Shown here: positions 10,945 to 21,879 of the stretch, in pieces
Layout of the letters: each line of letters opens with the position of its first letter
Position numbering within the stretch: the first letter of the stretch is position 1
Notes under the pieces: model-generated
Database searches by the model: none
Told to the model about the DNA's origin: nothing
Seen by the model: the letters and a program-made list of their open reading frames with translations, nothing else
Made by a program: the position numbers and the translations under genes
From: Owenia fusiformis
Taxonomy: Eukaryota > Annelida > Polychaeta > Sabellida > Oweniidae
Assembly (NCBI GenBank): GCA_903813345.2
Contig: CAIIXF020000003.1
Location: 10,492,931 to 10,556,930, forward strand
Direction: 5' to 3'
DNA length: 64,000 nt

Positions 10945-12334
10945 ATAAGATCTTTGCTCAGGGAATTGGTCATTGAATGGTACATATAATATGTCACCAT
11001 AACGTATGATATGTTAAGAGAAACGAGTGAAACAATACTTGCGGTCATAGTGGGATCTTCATTAGCCCCATTTCCACGTGAATGAAACGCTTTGCCGGGC
11101 ATGTAAGAGCGTTTGGGTTGGACACCGTGAAAGAATGCATAAGATATATTTATGTGATGAATTGATATTTTACACTTAACCAAAATTCTACAATTAATGG
11201 TAATTTTTTGTTAGATTCAATTTCTAATTTGCAAATTCTTACTCAAATTTCAAATCACCTTCCTGCTTGGTATTTCATTCCTCCTTACTGAACTTACTCC
11301 TTCCTTTCAGTGATCATGATGTCGCTGTAATAGTCTGTAATTGTGAATACATGGTAAATGTACTCGATAAACCATTTGATTTGTGAAAATCCTTCAATTC
11401 TTTAGGCTACGGTCATTTATACAAACAAAATTTATACTTTATATTACAGCTGTATTTGCCAAATCAGAGCTAAATAATCCGAGCTATAATGTGTCGACCA
11501 TCTTGGATTTTGGGGGGGGGGGAAAGTAAAAAAATCCATCGATCACAGGGGCAGATTTTTTTAAAAAAGGTTTGAAGTAGTAGAAAAGCAAAAGTTTATA
11601 CTTGTATCACCATCTGAAATATTCTGCCAAATATAGGGGTAAATTCCCCTTACTACAAGGTGAGGTAGGAACAATCGAAACTTTGTGGATCAAGATGCAC
11701 TTCAATTCAATGAACTATTAATAATCCGTTTGGCATGAATATTGTAAACCGGTGTGAAAGAAATTATGGTCCCCGGGGATTATGGTCCCCTTTCCTAACA
11801 GCCCTTTCTGGCCCTGATTGTGTATAAGATAATAAGGGAAAGAGGTCACCATATAAATCACTGAAGACTAGGACCATAATTTGATAGGACCTTCTACCCT
11901 TTTACACCGGCAAAAATTGTGACACTTATACCGACCAACATAAAACCCAGACTTTACTTTAGATGTGTGTCGTTTACCCAGTGATTGAATTGGTAACTAT
12001 TATAAGTCTAGGGAGAAAAGGTCACAGCCATGTTATGAAAAGTAAACTAAACACAACTTGTACAGAACTTGAAGACACCTGAAAACAATTCATCTATCAT
12101 GATTGATCATCTTTTTGACAATATAAAATAGAAATACATGCATTTTGTTTACATATGATTTTATGTAATCCATTATTACCAGGGAACAATGTTCGATGAT
12201 TACGAAGAACTACTTTACAGTACTGTCAATATGACCTCTGCGAGTATGTTGAAAATTGTTGAATGCTACCATTTTACAAGATTATTTCCGGAATTTTTCG
12301 TTGGTTTTACGAAGAGGCTATTTTACTATTACGT
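10945..12334. other. No gene recognised
   Basis: Contains a G homopolymer near 11513 and short duplications of 'ATTATGGTCCCC' near 11765-11790, but no supportable ORF or structured element. Confidence 0.45.
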
Positions 12335-12382
12335 ACCAAACTAGTTCTCACTACGTGTTCGAAAACAGGCCTAAACTGCATT
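12335..12382 (-). mobile_element. Terminal fragment of the 45-kb TIR element family
   Basis: 'ACCAAACTAGTTCTCACTAC' followed by 'GTGTTCGAAAACAGGC' is the complement of the right end at 45945-45990. Only ~48 bp are preserved. Confidence 0.6.
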
Positions 12383-12636
12383 GTTGTTTAATCACATCCA
12401 TACATTGATTGTGCTATAATTGCGATATATTGTTATTGGCAAGCAATACTTATTACCAAAAGTTCAAAAGTACAATAAATAATATACATGTGCCACTCTC
12501 AATTGATTAGCCTTGCTCAAGTCGGTATTTTTTTTACTTATCGGCCTATTTTATTGGTTTCACGCATATCTTCTACATTTATAATTATTGAAATTAATTC
12601 TATATTGCCCAGAAACAAAAACAATCACTGCGGATA

Positions 12637-13818
12637 CAGTGGCGTAGCCAGCAATTGGTGACCAGGGGTTCGATTTTTTATGTATCCACAAATCTCCCCC
12701 TTCATCGGTGTACCTCACATAAAAGTATTTTTTGTACATACAATTTACACCCCTCAAAAAAGTTTGGCAACAATTTGATTTTCTATATTGAAATAGTTTT
12801 TGGTGAATCTTTTACTGAAAGATATTGAATTCTGGTAGCAAAATCATACATTTTATATAACAATTGTTTAATTGTTCAATGAAATCCAAATCAAGGGTTA
12901 GCATACATTGAGACAACTTTTGTAAAGGGCAAATTACAACATATCTCTAAGGAACATATTCTTAACGAGCTACCATTGAAAAATCGTCATTCCCAATTCA
13001 TCATTCAAAGATATGTCAAATTCTGGCATGCTATTCCCACACTTTTAGATGATTTTTGAAAAGAATCCAAATCAAAATAATTTTATCTGCCATTTCATTT
13101 TGTAATAGAGGAGTTCATAATGACCTCATGAACTTACAGTTAGTTTCTGAATACTAGTATATTCAAAAGCAAATATTTTTGAAGAATGTAATACTTATTT
13201 AATCATGGCGCACAATAAAAGTCGTAATGGCTGCACGAATACTCTCAATTGGTACTGACGATAGAAGTGACAGATGACAACTAGTATTGTATTAATGGAA
13301 TGAAACATAGGCTGAAATTAAAAAAAAAATTGAAATAACAAAATATCCACTGTGCTCTGTAGGCTCTAACATTAAACATCTCTCTTAAATTTCAATGCCT
13401 TGCAACAAATAAAGAACAAATAATGCTGAAAAACTTATTTGTTGTGCTTTCTTTGAATTGAAAATAAAAAACTTTGAAAACATTCCATTTTCTATCACAG
13501 TTCCGCTGATTTTATCATTAATGACGAGAATCATGAAATGATCCCTATCTCAGCTTATGTGTGCCCCAGCACTTTAATATTTTCCAAAGTATTATGACAT
13601 TCTATTCTTCATGTTACACCTAAGAATGATTCATTATGACCATAGGGATATTTGCCAATACTCAAACCTCTTCCTTTACTATTTTTTCGTACTGGTCATA
13701 TAAATTGAATATATGTTTCTGGTTATTGCAATGAATTTTTCCACAAATATTTTTTTGGGAGAAATCCCGACCGGGGGTTCGTCCGAACCCATCGAACCCC
13801 CGGTCCCTACGGCTATGG
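12637..13818. mobile_element. Putative non-autonomous DNA element with GGGGTTCG subterminal hairpin
   Basis: The left end is 'CAGTGGCGTAGCCA' followed by 'ACCAGGGGTTCGAT'. The right end, complemented, reads 'CCATAGCCGTAGGGACCGGG' followed by GGTTCGATGG. The inverted ends are imperfect and need a gap. The right side holds a perfect 12-bp stem ACCGGGGGTTCG/CGAACCCCCGGT (13770-13781 and 13793-13804). A mariner-like 'ACACCCCTCAAAAAAGTTTG' start at 12741 and the 13.5-kb dispersed repeat are nested inside. No ORF. Confidence 0.35.
13535..13668 (+). repeat. Dispersed repeat (pair with 35535-35672)
   Basis: About 135 bp nearly identical to 35535-35672, with common words 'GATCCCTATCTCAGCTTATG', 'AGCACTTTAATATTTTCC' and 'CATAGGGATATTTGCCAATA'. 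The ends ATGATCCCTAT and ATAGGGATAT are weakly inverted. Non-coding. Confidence 0.8.
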
Positions 13819-14104
13819 GATATCCATATAACGGAGTAATCACCACTGCATTTTGTTAAGTTCTTTCACTGACCAATGAGTGCACTGAACGAAACACTTA
13901 GTACAGAGCCTGGGATTTGATCTCGAATATAACCCAGCTGAAGCATTGACTTTGTGCACTGTTTATAGAAGGCATGAATACAGTCATGTTCGAGTTTATA
14001 TTAATGACTGCTTACATTCCAATGTACATTTGATTATACACATTATATATTGTAACTCTGAAGAAATACTCGATCAGACCATTGAATTTCAAGTCGTAGA
14101 CGGG

Positions 14105-14355
14105 AAGTTGCTTTGTTTATGCGGGTAAACCCGAAAGCGTTTTGATTGGTCTATCAGTCTGAAGTCACACGTCGTATTCACTCGATCTGTCAATCAATAC
14201 GGTTTCGCGATACCCCTGACACACGCGTGTGACAGCGTATGAATTATGGAAATCGCGAAACCGCTGAATAACTTATTATAATATCAGCGATGATGCATTA
14301 GATTGTACAAGGCGGTAATAATTCAAGATCAGATAATTAAAAAAATACCGACTTG
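14105..14355 (+). repeat. Uninterrupted copy of the composite repeat at 188-1340
   Basis: Matches the three separated blocks at 188-270, 820-905 and 1236-1340. It contains an inverted pair CGGTTTCGCGAT (14200-14211) and ATCGCGAAACCG (14252-14263), with a small ACACGCGTGT palindrome in the loop. It is followed by the ~100-bp satellite. Confidence 0.75.
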
Positions 14356-14359
14356 GGCA

Positions 14360-14545
14360 AGGCTACATACAATAGTGAATATGTTAATACATATTGTAAC
14401 TTTACTATTACAATATAAGATACAAGCTGATAACTGTATACTCTTTACGCTATACACAAGCTAAAATTGTAACTTTACTGCAACAACATAAGTTAGCTGT
14501 TAATAATTGTATACATTTGATAATGATTTATGATTTGATAATGAT
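14360..14545 (+). repeat. Short array of the ~100-bp satellite
   Basis: About two degenerate units ('CATATTGTAACTTTACTATT', 'GATAACTGTATAC', 'TAATAATTGTATAC'), in the same orientation as the larger arrays at 21.9 and 32.2 kb. Confidence 0.7.
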
Positions 14546-14569
14546 TTTTGAAGTAACTACTCCTAGGGT

Positions 14570-16450
14570 TAAACAAATAGTTTCCTGCAAAAATCATACC
14601 TATAGGCTTACTAGTTACCCTTTTTATTAATTATTAAAGTAAAAAAACGCTTTCATGAGAGACCCGATTAAGGCCGCTTGTTGTATCTTTTTTCTCCATA
14701 TTGCACTAATATATGGTGAAACAGATAGTTTAGATTACTTGTATTATAATAACTTAATTATTTCATTGCATTTTAACATTAACATGTTAGAAGTAATGGT
14801 TAAAATACTAAAAGACACAGGTAGTTAAAAGAAACACGATTTTTCAATATTTTTTATACCCCTTATTGTAATTAGGCAATGATATCTCCTACTACAAAGT
14901 AGATAAATTATCAAATTATACGTCAAAGCACTCGGAATATAACAAGTTATCATCAGGCAATAGCAATAATTATGTAAATCAAGAATCTTGAGACGTAATA
15001 CATATGGTCACTTTTGGCTAGGGGGTACGATTCGAGATAGGGGGTACTTCGTACCCGCCCCCTCCCGCTAGTGCAATAAGCATTGGAACTTTAGGGTTTA
15101 TCAAAAATTCCAAATAAGGAAAATTGAAATCAGTCAATTAAACATGGATTCTTTGTAACACGGAATGTTTCTTTTTAGAGCTTATATCTAGTACACATTT
15201 CATGTTTTTGATATGTCACGTTGTACTTATTATAGCTCTTGATCAAACAGCTGCTACATTTATGTTATTCATATACTGGTCGTTTATGATGTCTTATCTC
15301 GCGAAAAAACGATTAACATTATTTATTACCATGCGTCATCAAGAGCAATATTCTGTTCGTTTTAAATGTTTGTTAAAATAAAATACCTGTCAGTGAGTAG
15401 GAAATGTAGTTTGAGTAGTATGGATATTTTATTTCTTAGAATTTGAAATAGATGAATAGTCAATAGCAAATGATATCAATTGGTTAATGCATGCTCACTT
15501 ATTTCAAAACTTTCACACTTCCTATTCCACGATTCCAACGATTTATTGGGCATGTTTTCAGGTTTTGCTTCATTTTGATATTTTACAGGGTGTCTGATAA
15601 GTCTCGCCACCCTGCTACAGCCAAAATCTTAATAGACGGTACAAAGTGAAATGTACCATTGGAAAGACCATGATGAATGTTCATGATGTCCTGGATAGTT
15701 TTTTTATTGCATAAAAATGCGAAGGATATTTTCTTTATTTTTCACGTTTTTTCGATAATTGATATCATTAAATTTTAAAATAATTTTCGGTTTACTGTAA
15801 TATTAACTGTGAATAGATTTTTGACTTAATCATCATGGTACTATTAAAATAAAAGTTTTCATTATCAAAACCTATGGAATAGTTGGAAAATTTGAATCAT
15901 ATTGAAAATGAAATGTATAATAACTTTATATAAATAACAAATCTTAACGCAAAATTATTTAAATATACCAATGAAAATATCGAAAGAATTTTTTAATTGA
16001 TTTTGACAAAACCTATGTTAATTGTTTCATTAAGGTAAAACACCAGCGTTTATTAAAAACATATGAATACTTTTGAATTCAAAACTTAGCAATAAGACAA
16101 TGCTGTTCCATCATTGTATTGTATTGCTTCATTGTCTTTCTCATTTTCACATCAACATCACAGGTCAAAATCGTTTGTTAAGTAAACGCATGGAATCTAT
16201 CTAAATTGAACCTATATGTGTGGATATACTGATTCTTCATTTTGATATAAATTTGATAGCTAGATATAAAAAATTAAGAGTAATACAATAGGCAAGATTT
16301 GAAAAGCTACAAAATTCAAACAAGAAAAATTACAAATAAGGAATCTTTTTTTACCTGGACCGAGGAGATAACAACAGATACGAAGAACGCTGGTATGATA
16401 TTATAATGGATTGGCTACAACAAGGCCAACATGACTTGAATCTTGAAATG
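14570..16450. other. No gene; one mariner-like terminus
   Basis: AT-rich. At 15588 'TACAGGGTGTCTGATAAG' looks like a Tc1/mariner-type end without an identifiable partner. At 15025-15065 a G/C-rich block GGGGGTAC...GTACCCGCCCCC forms a small hairpin. No supportable ORF. Confidence 0.4.
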
Positions 16451-16452
16451 GC

Positions 16453-16556
16453 AGAGAGAGAGAGAGAGAGGTGAAAACGTTTATATATACCAAATATTCC
16501 ATTCTATTGAGGTGAACACATTTCCAAATATTCCATTCTATTGAGGTGAATACATA
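16453..16556 (+). repeat. (GA)n microsatellite and a 34-bp tandem duplication
   Basis: (GA)n at about 16453-16468. Then two copies of the block 'CCAAATATTCCATTCTATTG' plus AGGTGAA are separated by 7 bp (about 16490-16551). Confidence 0.85.
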
Positions 16557-16568
16557 TCTTTCCCTCAG

Positions 16569-17562
16569 TACCAAGTCGTTCAATAAGTTCACGGAAAATG
16601 CTCTCATTTCAAAGATTTTTGATATTTTCTGATGAAATTTTCACAAAATGTACAAAAAATACTTTTCGATTGATTCTTATAATATCAGTATCTCTTATTT
16701 GATTGGCCAAAAATAAGGGTTACTATGGTAACTTGACTTTTTGGTAGGCGGGGCACTTTTTACGTCACACAATTTACCATTACAGAAAATCTATCAATAT
16801 GTGCAAATGAAAGATCCCTATTCTTTGTTTGTTCTTATTTAAATTACAAATATGAGAGGAAATTAATGTCCATTGTTTTCATGAACATTTCTGAAATCTT
16901 GCTAGTCAATGCTGTACCAATGGGCCAGAAAATCAACAAAAAAATAATGCTATAAGTTTATTAAAACTTAACCATTCAGCTAAACTCTAAATTTTTCCAT
17001 CGGGATAATGCAGCCAATCACACTGCTAATATGTGCAGGAAACCATCACAAATAACTGGCAAAATAGCTGTTTTCACTAGGATAAAGGATCAACTAAAAG
17101 GTGCACTTTATAGAACAATGGAACAACTTTCGACAGCAGTCCAGATGGCCCTTTAAACAAGTTTTCCAGATGGCTTCAGAGCAATGTATCGTCAATGGGT
17201 TGAATGTAAGCGACTGTGCATTAAACATGAGGGAGAATATTTCTGAAACCTTATGGGACAATAGTTGTGACTATTACATTAATGAAGTAGAAAGCGGAGA
17301 AGAAATTCATATGCTATACTCATAAATTGTCTACTATTCTGTTGTTTTTCTAATGAATAATGTGACGTAAAAAGTGCCCCGCCTACCCAAAAGTCAAGTT
17401 ACCATAGTAACCATTCCTTTTGACCAATCAAATAAGAGATGCTGATATTTTAGGAATCAATCACAAAGTATTTTTTATACATTGTGTGAACATTTCATGA
17501 GGAAATATAAAAAATCTTTGAAATGAGAGCATTTTCCCGTGAACTAATTGAACGACTTGGTA
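16569..17562 (+). mobile_element. Mariner-like deletion derivative with ~200-bp inverted ends
   Basis: Inverted arms at 16569-16769 and 17361-17562 match at high similarity; both contain 'GTAGGCGGGGCACTTTTTAC', or its complement, at the inner edge. The ~590-bp loop holds the C-terminal part of a DDD/D-type transposase. The arms are far longer than ordinary mariner ends (~30 bp), so this may be a fold-back rearrangement of a mariner. No TA duplication was resolved. Confidence 0.75.
16992..17246 (+). pseudogene. Mariner-like transposase, C-terminal remnant
   Basis: One frame reads a segment beginning 'FHRDNAANHTANMCRK', which contains the HxDNAxxH-style second catalytic Asp of Tc1/mariner transposases. 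An in-frame TAA follows at 17154-17156, and then a segment 'TSFPDGFRAMYRQWVECKRL' leading to CIKHEGEYF and a stop at 17244. The W....C....G.YF ending is typical of mariner transposases. The N-terminal DNA-binding domain and first Asp are absent. Confidence 0.7.
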
Positions 17563-17595
17563 TATTTCCCGCAGCCCGAAGCTTTTTGACATATA

Positions 17596-18040
17596 GTTAA
17601 CCACTGTAAAGGAATAAGTGATCCCTTCAGGGGTTTCAAAGATACCCATTATGGGTGACCAAACTTAGCTGAAAGCAGTGATTTTTCCCTATGGGAAAAT
17701 AACATGGGGAAATATTGTTTTTAACTTTATCTAAAAGGAATCATTTATTCCTTTTGAGGGGTTAACTGTGTGTCAAAACGCAACATATTGATGCAAGAAA
17801 AATTAAAAAAGCAGCAATGGGAGGGGTTGAAAATCAGGAAAACATTTCAGAAAAAACATGTGGGTGGGTTGTTTGCATCTACCCTGTCTCAAAGTCGATA
17901 TTATTTTATCATCTTTAGAAGTGATTTTCCTGGAGGTAATGCATTCGCCTAACATATGCACCTGTTTAAATCCCCAGGAAATGGCCAAAATCAAACATGT
18001 GACTGTCTAAAATCTGTTGCGCTAATTTCCCCCCTTTAAC
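17596..18040 (+). repeat. Dispersed repeat containing a 171-bp MITE (second copy at 42640-43020)
   Basis: The 17596-17766 part has ~30-bp inverted ends (GTTAACCACTGTAAAGGAAT and the complement of ATTCCTTTTGAGGGGTTAAC). The whole 17620-18040 region is matched at 42640-43020, including 'CATTATGGGTGACCAAACTT', 'TTTGCATCT.CCCTGTCTC' and 'TAATGCATT'. Non-coding. Confidence 0.75.
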
Positions 18041-18521
18041 GGAGGGGGGATAATATGTCTTTCAGGTGGAAAAGATTTATTCGAATTCGTGTACTTGAAA
18101 AATAAACTCTGTAACTCAGTAACAACTGGATGTTACAACTCTGAAGAATGAAACATAGGAATATTTGGAGTTATTGGTGATAAAGCAAAATAACAATTCT
18201 AATCATGTCTTATAGACAAACCACTTTCCCCTCCGTCCATCCCCCTGCGTTCAATTTTGATTATTTTCGATTTTGTTTGATATATGGAATGTATGGAAAC
18301 TAATTGTCAAAAGCCAGCAACTACATAAATTTTGTAATGATAACGTCAACCAATTTGCAATATTGCAGATTGCTTGATTTTTTGCTATTCAACCTCTGTT
18401 TCCGATCAGTAAATATGGCTAAAGGCAAAAAATATCGGAGGCACAAAAAACTTGCAAAATTGTACTATCCCCTTGAGTCATTACGGGTAAGTGGGGAGTT
18501 GCTTATTTTTTGACACCCTGT

Positions 18522-18834
18522 ATTGTGCTACTTTGCGATTACAATGTTCACTTGGTAATATTATTTAAACCTTACTAGAGTCATATGGATGAGTCGACGA
18601 TTCTGTGTCACAGTAAATAGAAACGATAATGAATTCAGTGTATATTGATATGCTATATTAAAAGGACAAGCAGACTACATTATGATAATAAGTTGATAAA
18701 TTGGTTTGAGGCCCCGAGAAATTAATCATGCATTGCGTACAGGGTCATTAAGAATAAAGGAAAACATATTGATATTTCAAATATAAAAATGTGAGAAGAC
18801 CGGACATGGAAAATTAAACTATTAGTAGACAAAA
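18522..18834 (+). promoter_or_regulatory. 5' flank and possible promoter of the glycosyltransferase gene
   Basis: About 310 bp are shared with the pseudogene's 5' flank and bounded by the mariner-like TACAGGGTGT end (complement at 18512-18521). A TATAAAA lies at 18782-18788, 47 bp before the ATG. This would imply a very short 5' leader, so it may be coincidental. The start context AAAATGG (A at -3, G at +4) is favourable. No splice acceptor is needed to open the ORF. Confidence 0.4.
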
Positions 18835-21651
18835 ATGGCGAAAAAGATTTGCTGGAGGAAGATGCTGAATCCACGTAGAGTGGCCATTGTTTTTCTACTT
18901 TTAGGGATATCAGTCATAATATTAAGCAACCTGAAGGTTTGGAAAATACCAAACGTGACCTCCATGATCTCTACAATTCTACATGAGGACAATAGAAAAA
19001 ATGTATACATAAATAAACTGGATATAGCATTGGTATGTTTAGAATGTAACCTTCAAAAAGGAAATAGTTTGGAAACGATTCCGTTTTTAAAGAATTTTCT
19101 CACATTATGTAGAACTGCGTCACCTGGATACAACTATGCAATATTTATTCCAAAACAAGAAGTGTCTGAAGATGAGGTCATCATGAATATCTTTCGCTCT
19201 GATTTTGAAAATTGTTCAAAATTGTTTAATATAACATTGCGAATCGTCCCAGATATTGATTACCGGGGCCACACAGGTAGGGGTCTTAATGATATTATGT
19301 ACATAGCCTACTTATCTGGAGCATCGTACATTTATAAAATGACTGATGAGTCCACGTTTTTGCCTACATCAAAGAACTGGACAGAAGTGTATATAAAAGA
19401 ATTACAGAGTCGCAAGGACAGTGAAGTTGGGATTATTTTTGATTGTAAACAGGAGTTCCGGAAATGTCTAAAAATGTCCTATTTTATTCACAAAACTCAC
19501 ATGGACATATTCGGATCTGTATTCCCACCAGACATAATGGATTCAGATGTTGATCATTGGATCTATGATCTTTACTATCCGAATTACACGTCAAACATTC
19601 CTATTACATCAAGTGCTTTGAGTGCTGAACGTGATCAAAAAACCATCAATAAACCAGATCTATGCAAATCTTTGGTAATCAAATACAAACCGATGTTAGA
19701 GCACTATACACATAGCCTGAAATCTACACAAACTAAAAGAAAAGATTTGATTATTTCAATGAGCCTATGGGGAAACTCAAAGAGATATACCTATGGCGCA
19801 ATAAGAAACGCCCAACTCGCAAGGATGAACTTCCCAGCATGGACTCTTAGGATATATATCGAAAAACGTAATACTCAGCATAAGCACTCTAAAGTTCCTG
19901 ATTATGTTCTCGAAAAGCTGGTTGACTTGGGCGTGGATTTATTTGAGGTGGATACACAGAATGTGACCTTAGCACCAATGATATGGCGTTTCATGGTCGC
20001 AGATGATTTGACAATCGAACGGTTTGTAGTAAGAGATTCAGACAGTCGACTTACGGAGCGTGATGCGGCAACAGTACAAGAGTGGCTACATACAGACAAA
20101 CCCTTCCACTGCATTCGCGATCATCCTAGTCACGGTAATTTCCCCCTAAGTGGTGGATTATTCGGAGGTAAGCCTAAAGATATTTTGAAAATATTTGATA
20201 AACCATGGAGCAAGTTGTCATCACAATATGGTTCGGGGTACTTGGAGGATATGAACTTTTTAAATAATATGGTTTGGTCAAAAGCAAAAGATCACTTTTA
20301 CTGCCATGATAGTGTATCATGTAAGAAGTATACTAGCTCACATCCGTTTCCAGTGGCCCGAAACGGTAAAGAGCACATTGGTGGGGTTTATGACCAATAT
20401 GACATTCCAAGAAAAATAGATCTTGATATAATAAATCTTGAGAAATTACCATCAGAATGTACAAACGCATCATCTGCCAAAGCTCAAGAAACAACGATTG
20501 ATCCAACTTCAGCAAAAACTAGACCAATTGTTTTATGGAGCAACGATTTCCATATAAGTCCAATAAATGACCTTAAATCTTTCCTTGGAGCAATGAGAGC
20601 TACGTTCATTGATAAAAGCCTGTCTGGGCATTGTCATCTCACAAAAACCTGTGCAACAGATTTGAAAGTTTTGAATAAGGGGAATGGCATTAACTTGGAC
20701 AGACCCGCCATCTATACAGAGTTTTATGAAGCCTACAAGGATGACCCTGAAATGGAAAAGGTCGATGCATTTGTTTGTTTCCATCCATCGTCGATGTGCG
20801 AAATTTTCATGCCATTCAACAAATCAATAATTGTTATACCTTCCACACGTTTCGAGATGGGCAGACACACGAAGGATCGTTGGAATGCTTGGAATCTGAA
20901 TTTAAAACGTATTTCAGAGCAGCCACAAAATACGGTAGGGGCCAATAACCAGTACGATTTAGAGTATGTGCGATACTTTACAGGAATCACACCAACACTT
21001 TTACCAAGTTATTGTGGGTATGTTGACTCTGAATACAACCCCACTCGGCCGGGTTATCTTCTTAGTCCTGTTCACAAAGCTGGATTCGAAAAGATCTTCC
21101 TAGATGAATTCAACAAGGCAAAAGAAGTATCCAATGTAAGTCTGACTCCACTTCGTAAGCTCTATAGTCATTACGAATACAGTGATCTGGCCAGCCATCA
21201 AGGGATTGTGTATGTACCTTATCAAGTTTCAGTGATGAGCCTGTTTGAGCAATACAGAATGAACATTCCTCTATTTTTCCCCTCTCTCGATTTACTTTCT
21301 AGTTGGCAACTCACCTATAATGTCCTAAACGAGCGAACCTGGAGTTCAGTTTTCGGCACAATCCCTGACAAATCCATAATGCCTGGCGTACTAGACAATG
21401 TGCCAGACCCAAATAATGACAAAGACCTCGAAGCCATAAAATATTGGCTGAAGTATTCAGATTTTTACCAGTGGCCACATATCGTTTACTTCGATTCCTA
21501 CAAAGATCTGATCAAGAAACTAGAAACCACTGATCTGAGGAAAGTGTCTGATGGAATGCGTGAATATAACAAGAAAGTAAAAACTGATTTAATACAAAGA
21601 TGGCAGACAATTTTAGAAAAAGTACGGACGTTCTCTCATCATTTTAATTAA
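18835..21651 (+). CDS. Intronless putative type II membrane glycosyltransferase, 938 aa
   Basis: A single uninterrupted ORF, the only long intact one in the window. The N-terminus is short and basic (MAKKICWRKMLNPRR), followed by a hydrophobic span at about residues 16-34. This fits a signal-anchor with the rest in the Golgi/ER lumen. Seven N-x-S/T sequons (NVTS, NITL, NWTE, NYTS, NVTL, NASS, NVSL) agree with a luminal protein. Three regions can be seen. Residues ~60-290 carry 'GRGLNDIMYIAY' (148) and end near 'HWIYDLYYPN' (241). Residues ~310-530 carry 'RDSDSRLTERDAATV' (from 400), 'RDHPSH' (428) and 'GGLFGG' (440); this DxD-bearing pattern is one I associate with GT-A-like glycosyltransferases of bacteria, algae and scattered invertebrates. 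Residues ~560-930 carry 'SLFEQYRMNIPLFFPS' (about 801) and resemble a second glycosyltransferase-like half. The likely role is sugar transfer in the secretory pathway; donor and acceptor are unknown. The inverted pseudogene at 2144-4786 is its paralogue. Being intronless, it may be an old retrogene or have been horizontally acquired. The family name is inference. Confidence 0.85.
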   Translation: MAKKICWRKMLNPRRVAIVFLLLGISVIILSNLKVWKIPNVTSMISTILHEDNRKNVYINKLDIALVCLECNLQKGNSLETIPFLKNFLTLCRTASPGYNYAIFIPKQEVSEDEVIMNIFRSDFENCSKLFNITLRIVPDIDYRGHTGRGLNDIMYIAYLSGASYIYKMTDESTFLPTSKNWTEVYIKELQSRKDSEVGIIFDCKQEFRKCLKMSYFIHKTHMDIFGSVFPPDIMDSDVDHWIYDLYYPNYTSNIPITSSALSAERDQKTINKPDLCKSLVIKYKPMLEHYTHSLKSTQTKRKDLIISMSLWGNSKRYTYGAIRNAQLARMNFPAWTLRIYIEKRNTQHKHSKVPDYVLEKLVDLGVDLFEVDTQNVTLAPMIWRFMVADDLTIERFVVRDSDSRLTERDAATVQEWLHTDKPFHCIRDHPSHGNFPLSGGLFGGKPKDILKIFDKPWSKLSSQYGSGYLEDMNFLNNMVWSKAKDHFYCHDSVSCKKYTSSHPFPVARNGKEHIGGVYDQYDIPRKIDLDIINLEKLPSECTNASSAKAQETTIDPTSAKTRPIVLWSNDFHISPINDLKSFLGAMRATFIDKSLSGHCHLTKTCATDLKVLNKGNGINLDRPAIYTEFYEAYKDDPEMEKVDAFVCFHPSSMCEIFMPFNKSIIVIPSTRFEMGRHTKDRWNAWNLNLKRISEQPQNTVGANNQYDLEYVRYFTGITPTLLPSYCGYVDSEYNPTRPGYLLSPVHKAGFEKIFLDEFNKAKEVSNVSLTPLRKLYSHYEYSDLASHQGIVYVPYQVSVMSLFEQYRMNIPLFFPSLDLLSSWQLTYNVLNERTWSSVFGTIPDKSIMPGVLDNVPDPNNDKDLEAIKYWLKYSDFYQWPHIVYFDSYKDLIKKLETTDLRKVSDGMREYNKKVKTDLIQRWQTILEKVRTFSHHFN

Positions 21652-21683
21652 TACCATGTAATTGTGACCTATATGCACTGCCG

Positions 21684-21784
21684 GTACACCCCTCTCCATA
21701 AGTTTGGCAATTGGATGTACTCGTTCAGATAACTTATCAAAGCCAGTTTAATTTATGTTTTGCAAACTTATGGAGAGGGTGTAT
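21684..21784. mobile_element. 101-bp TIR MITE in the gene's 3' flank
   Basis: The ends GTACACCCCTCTCCATAAG... and ...CTTATGGAGAGGGTGTAT are ~22-bp inverted repeats. It occupies the same position as the 498-bp element 3' of the pseudogene. It lies 33 bp past the stop codon, so it probably falls in the 3' UTR and could form a hairpin in the transcript. I see no AATAAA between the stop codon and this hairpin. Confidence 0.75.
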
Positions 21785-21879
21785 CATACACATTATAAGA
21801 GTGTCACATTCACAGTAATTTAATCGTCTGACATCCTCCTTGAAGAACCATATCCGAACTTGAAAATTGCCGTATTGTA

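Noticed and set aside
17803-17994. Short overlapping frames on both strands at 17.8 kb
   Set aside because: They lie inside a dispersed repeat with a diverged second copy at 42.8 kb where the frames are not kept.
18420-18490. Possible first exon MAKGKKYRRHKKLAK... followed by a GTAAGTG donor
   Set aside because: A basic start and a donor-like GTAAGT are suggestive, but no downstream exon was found and the region abuts a mariner-like end. In addition, the glycosyltransferase ORF needs no upstream exon.
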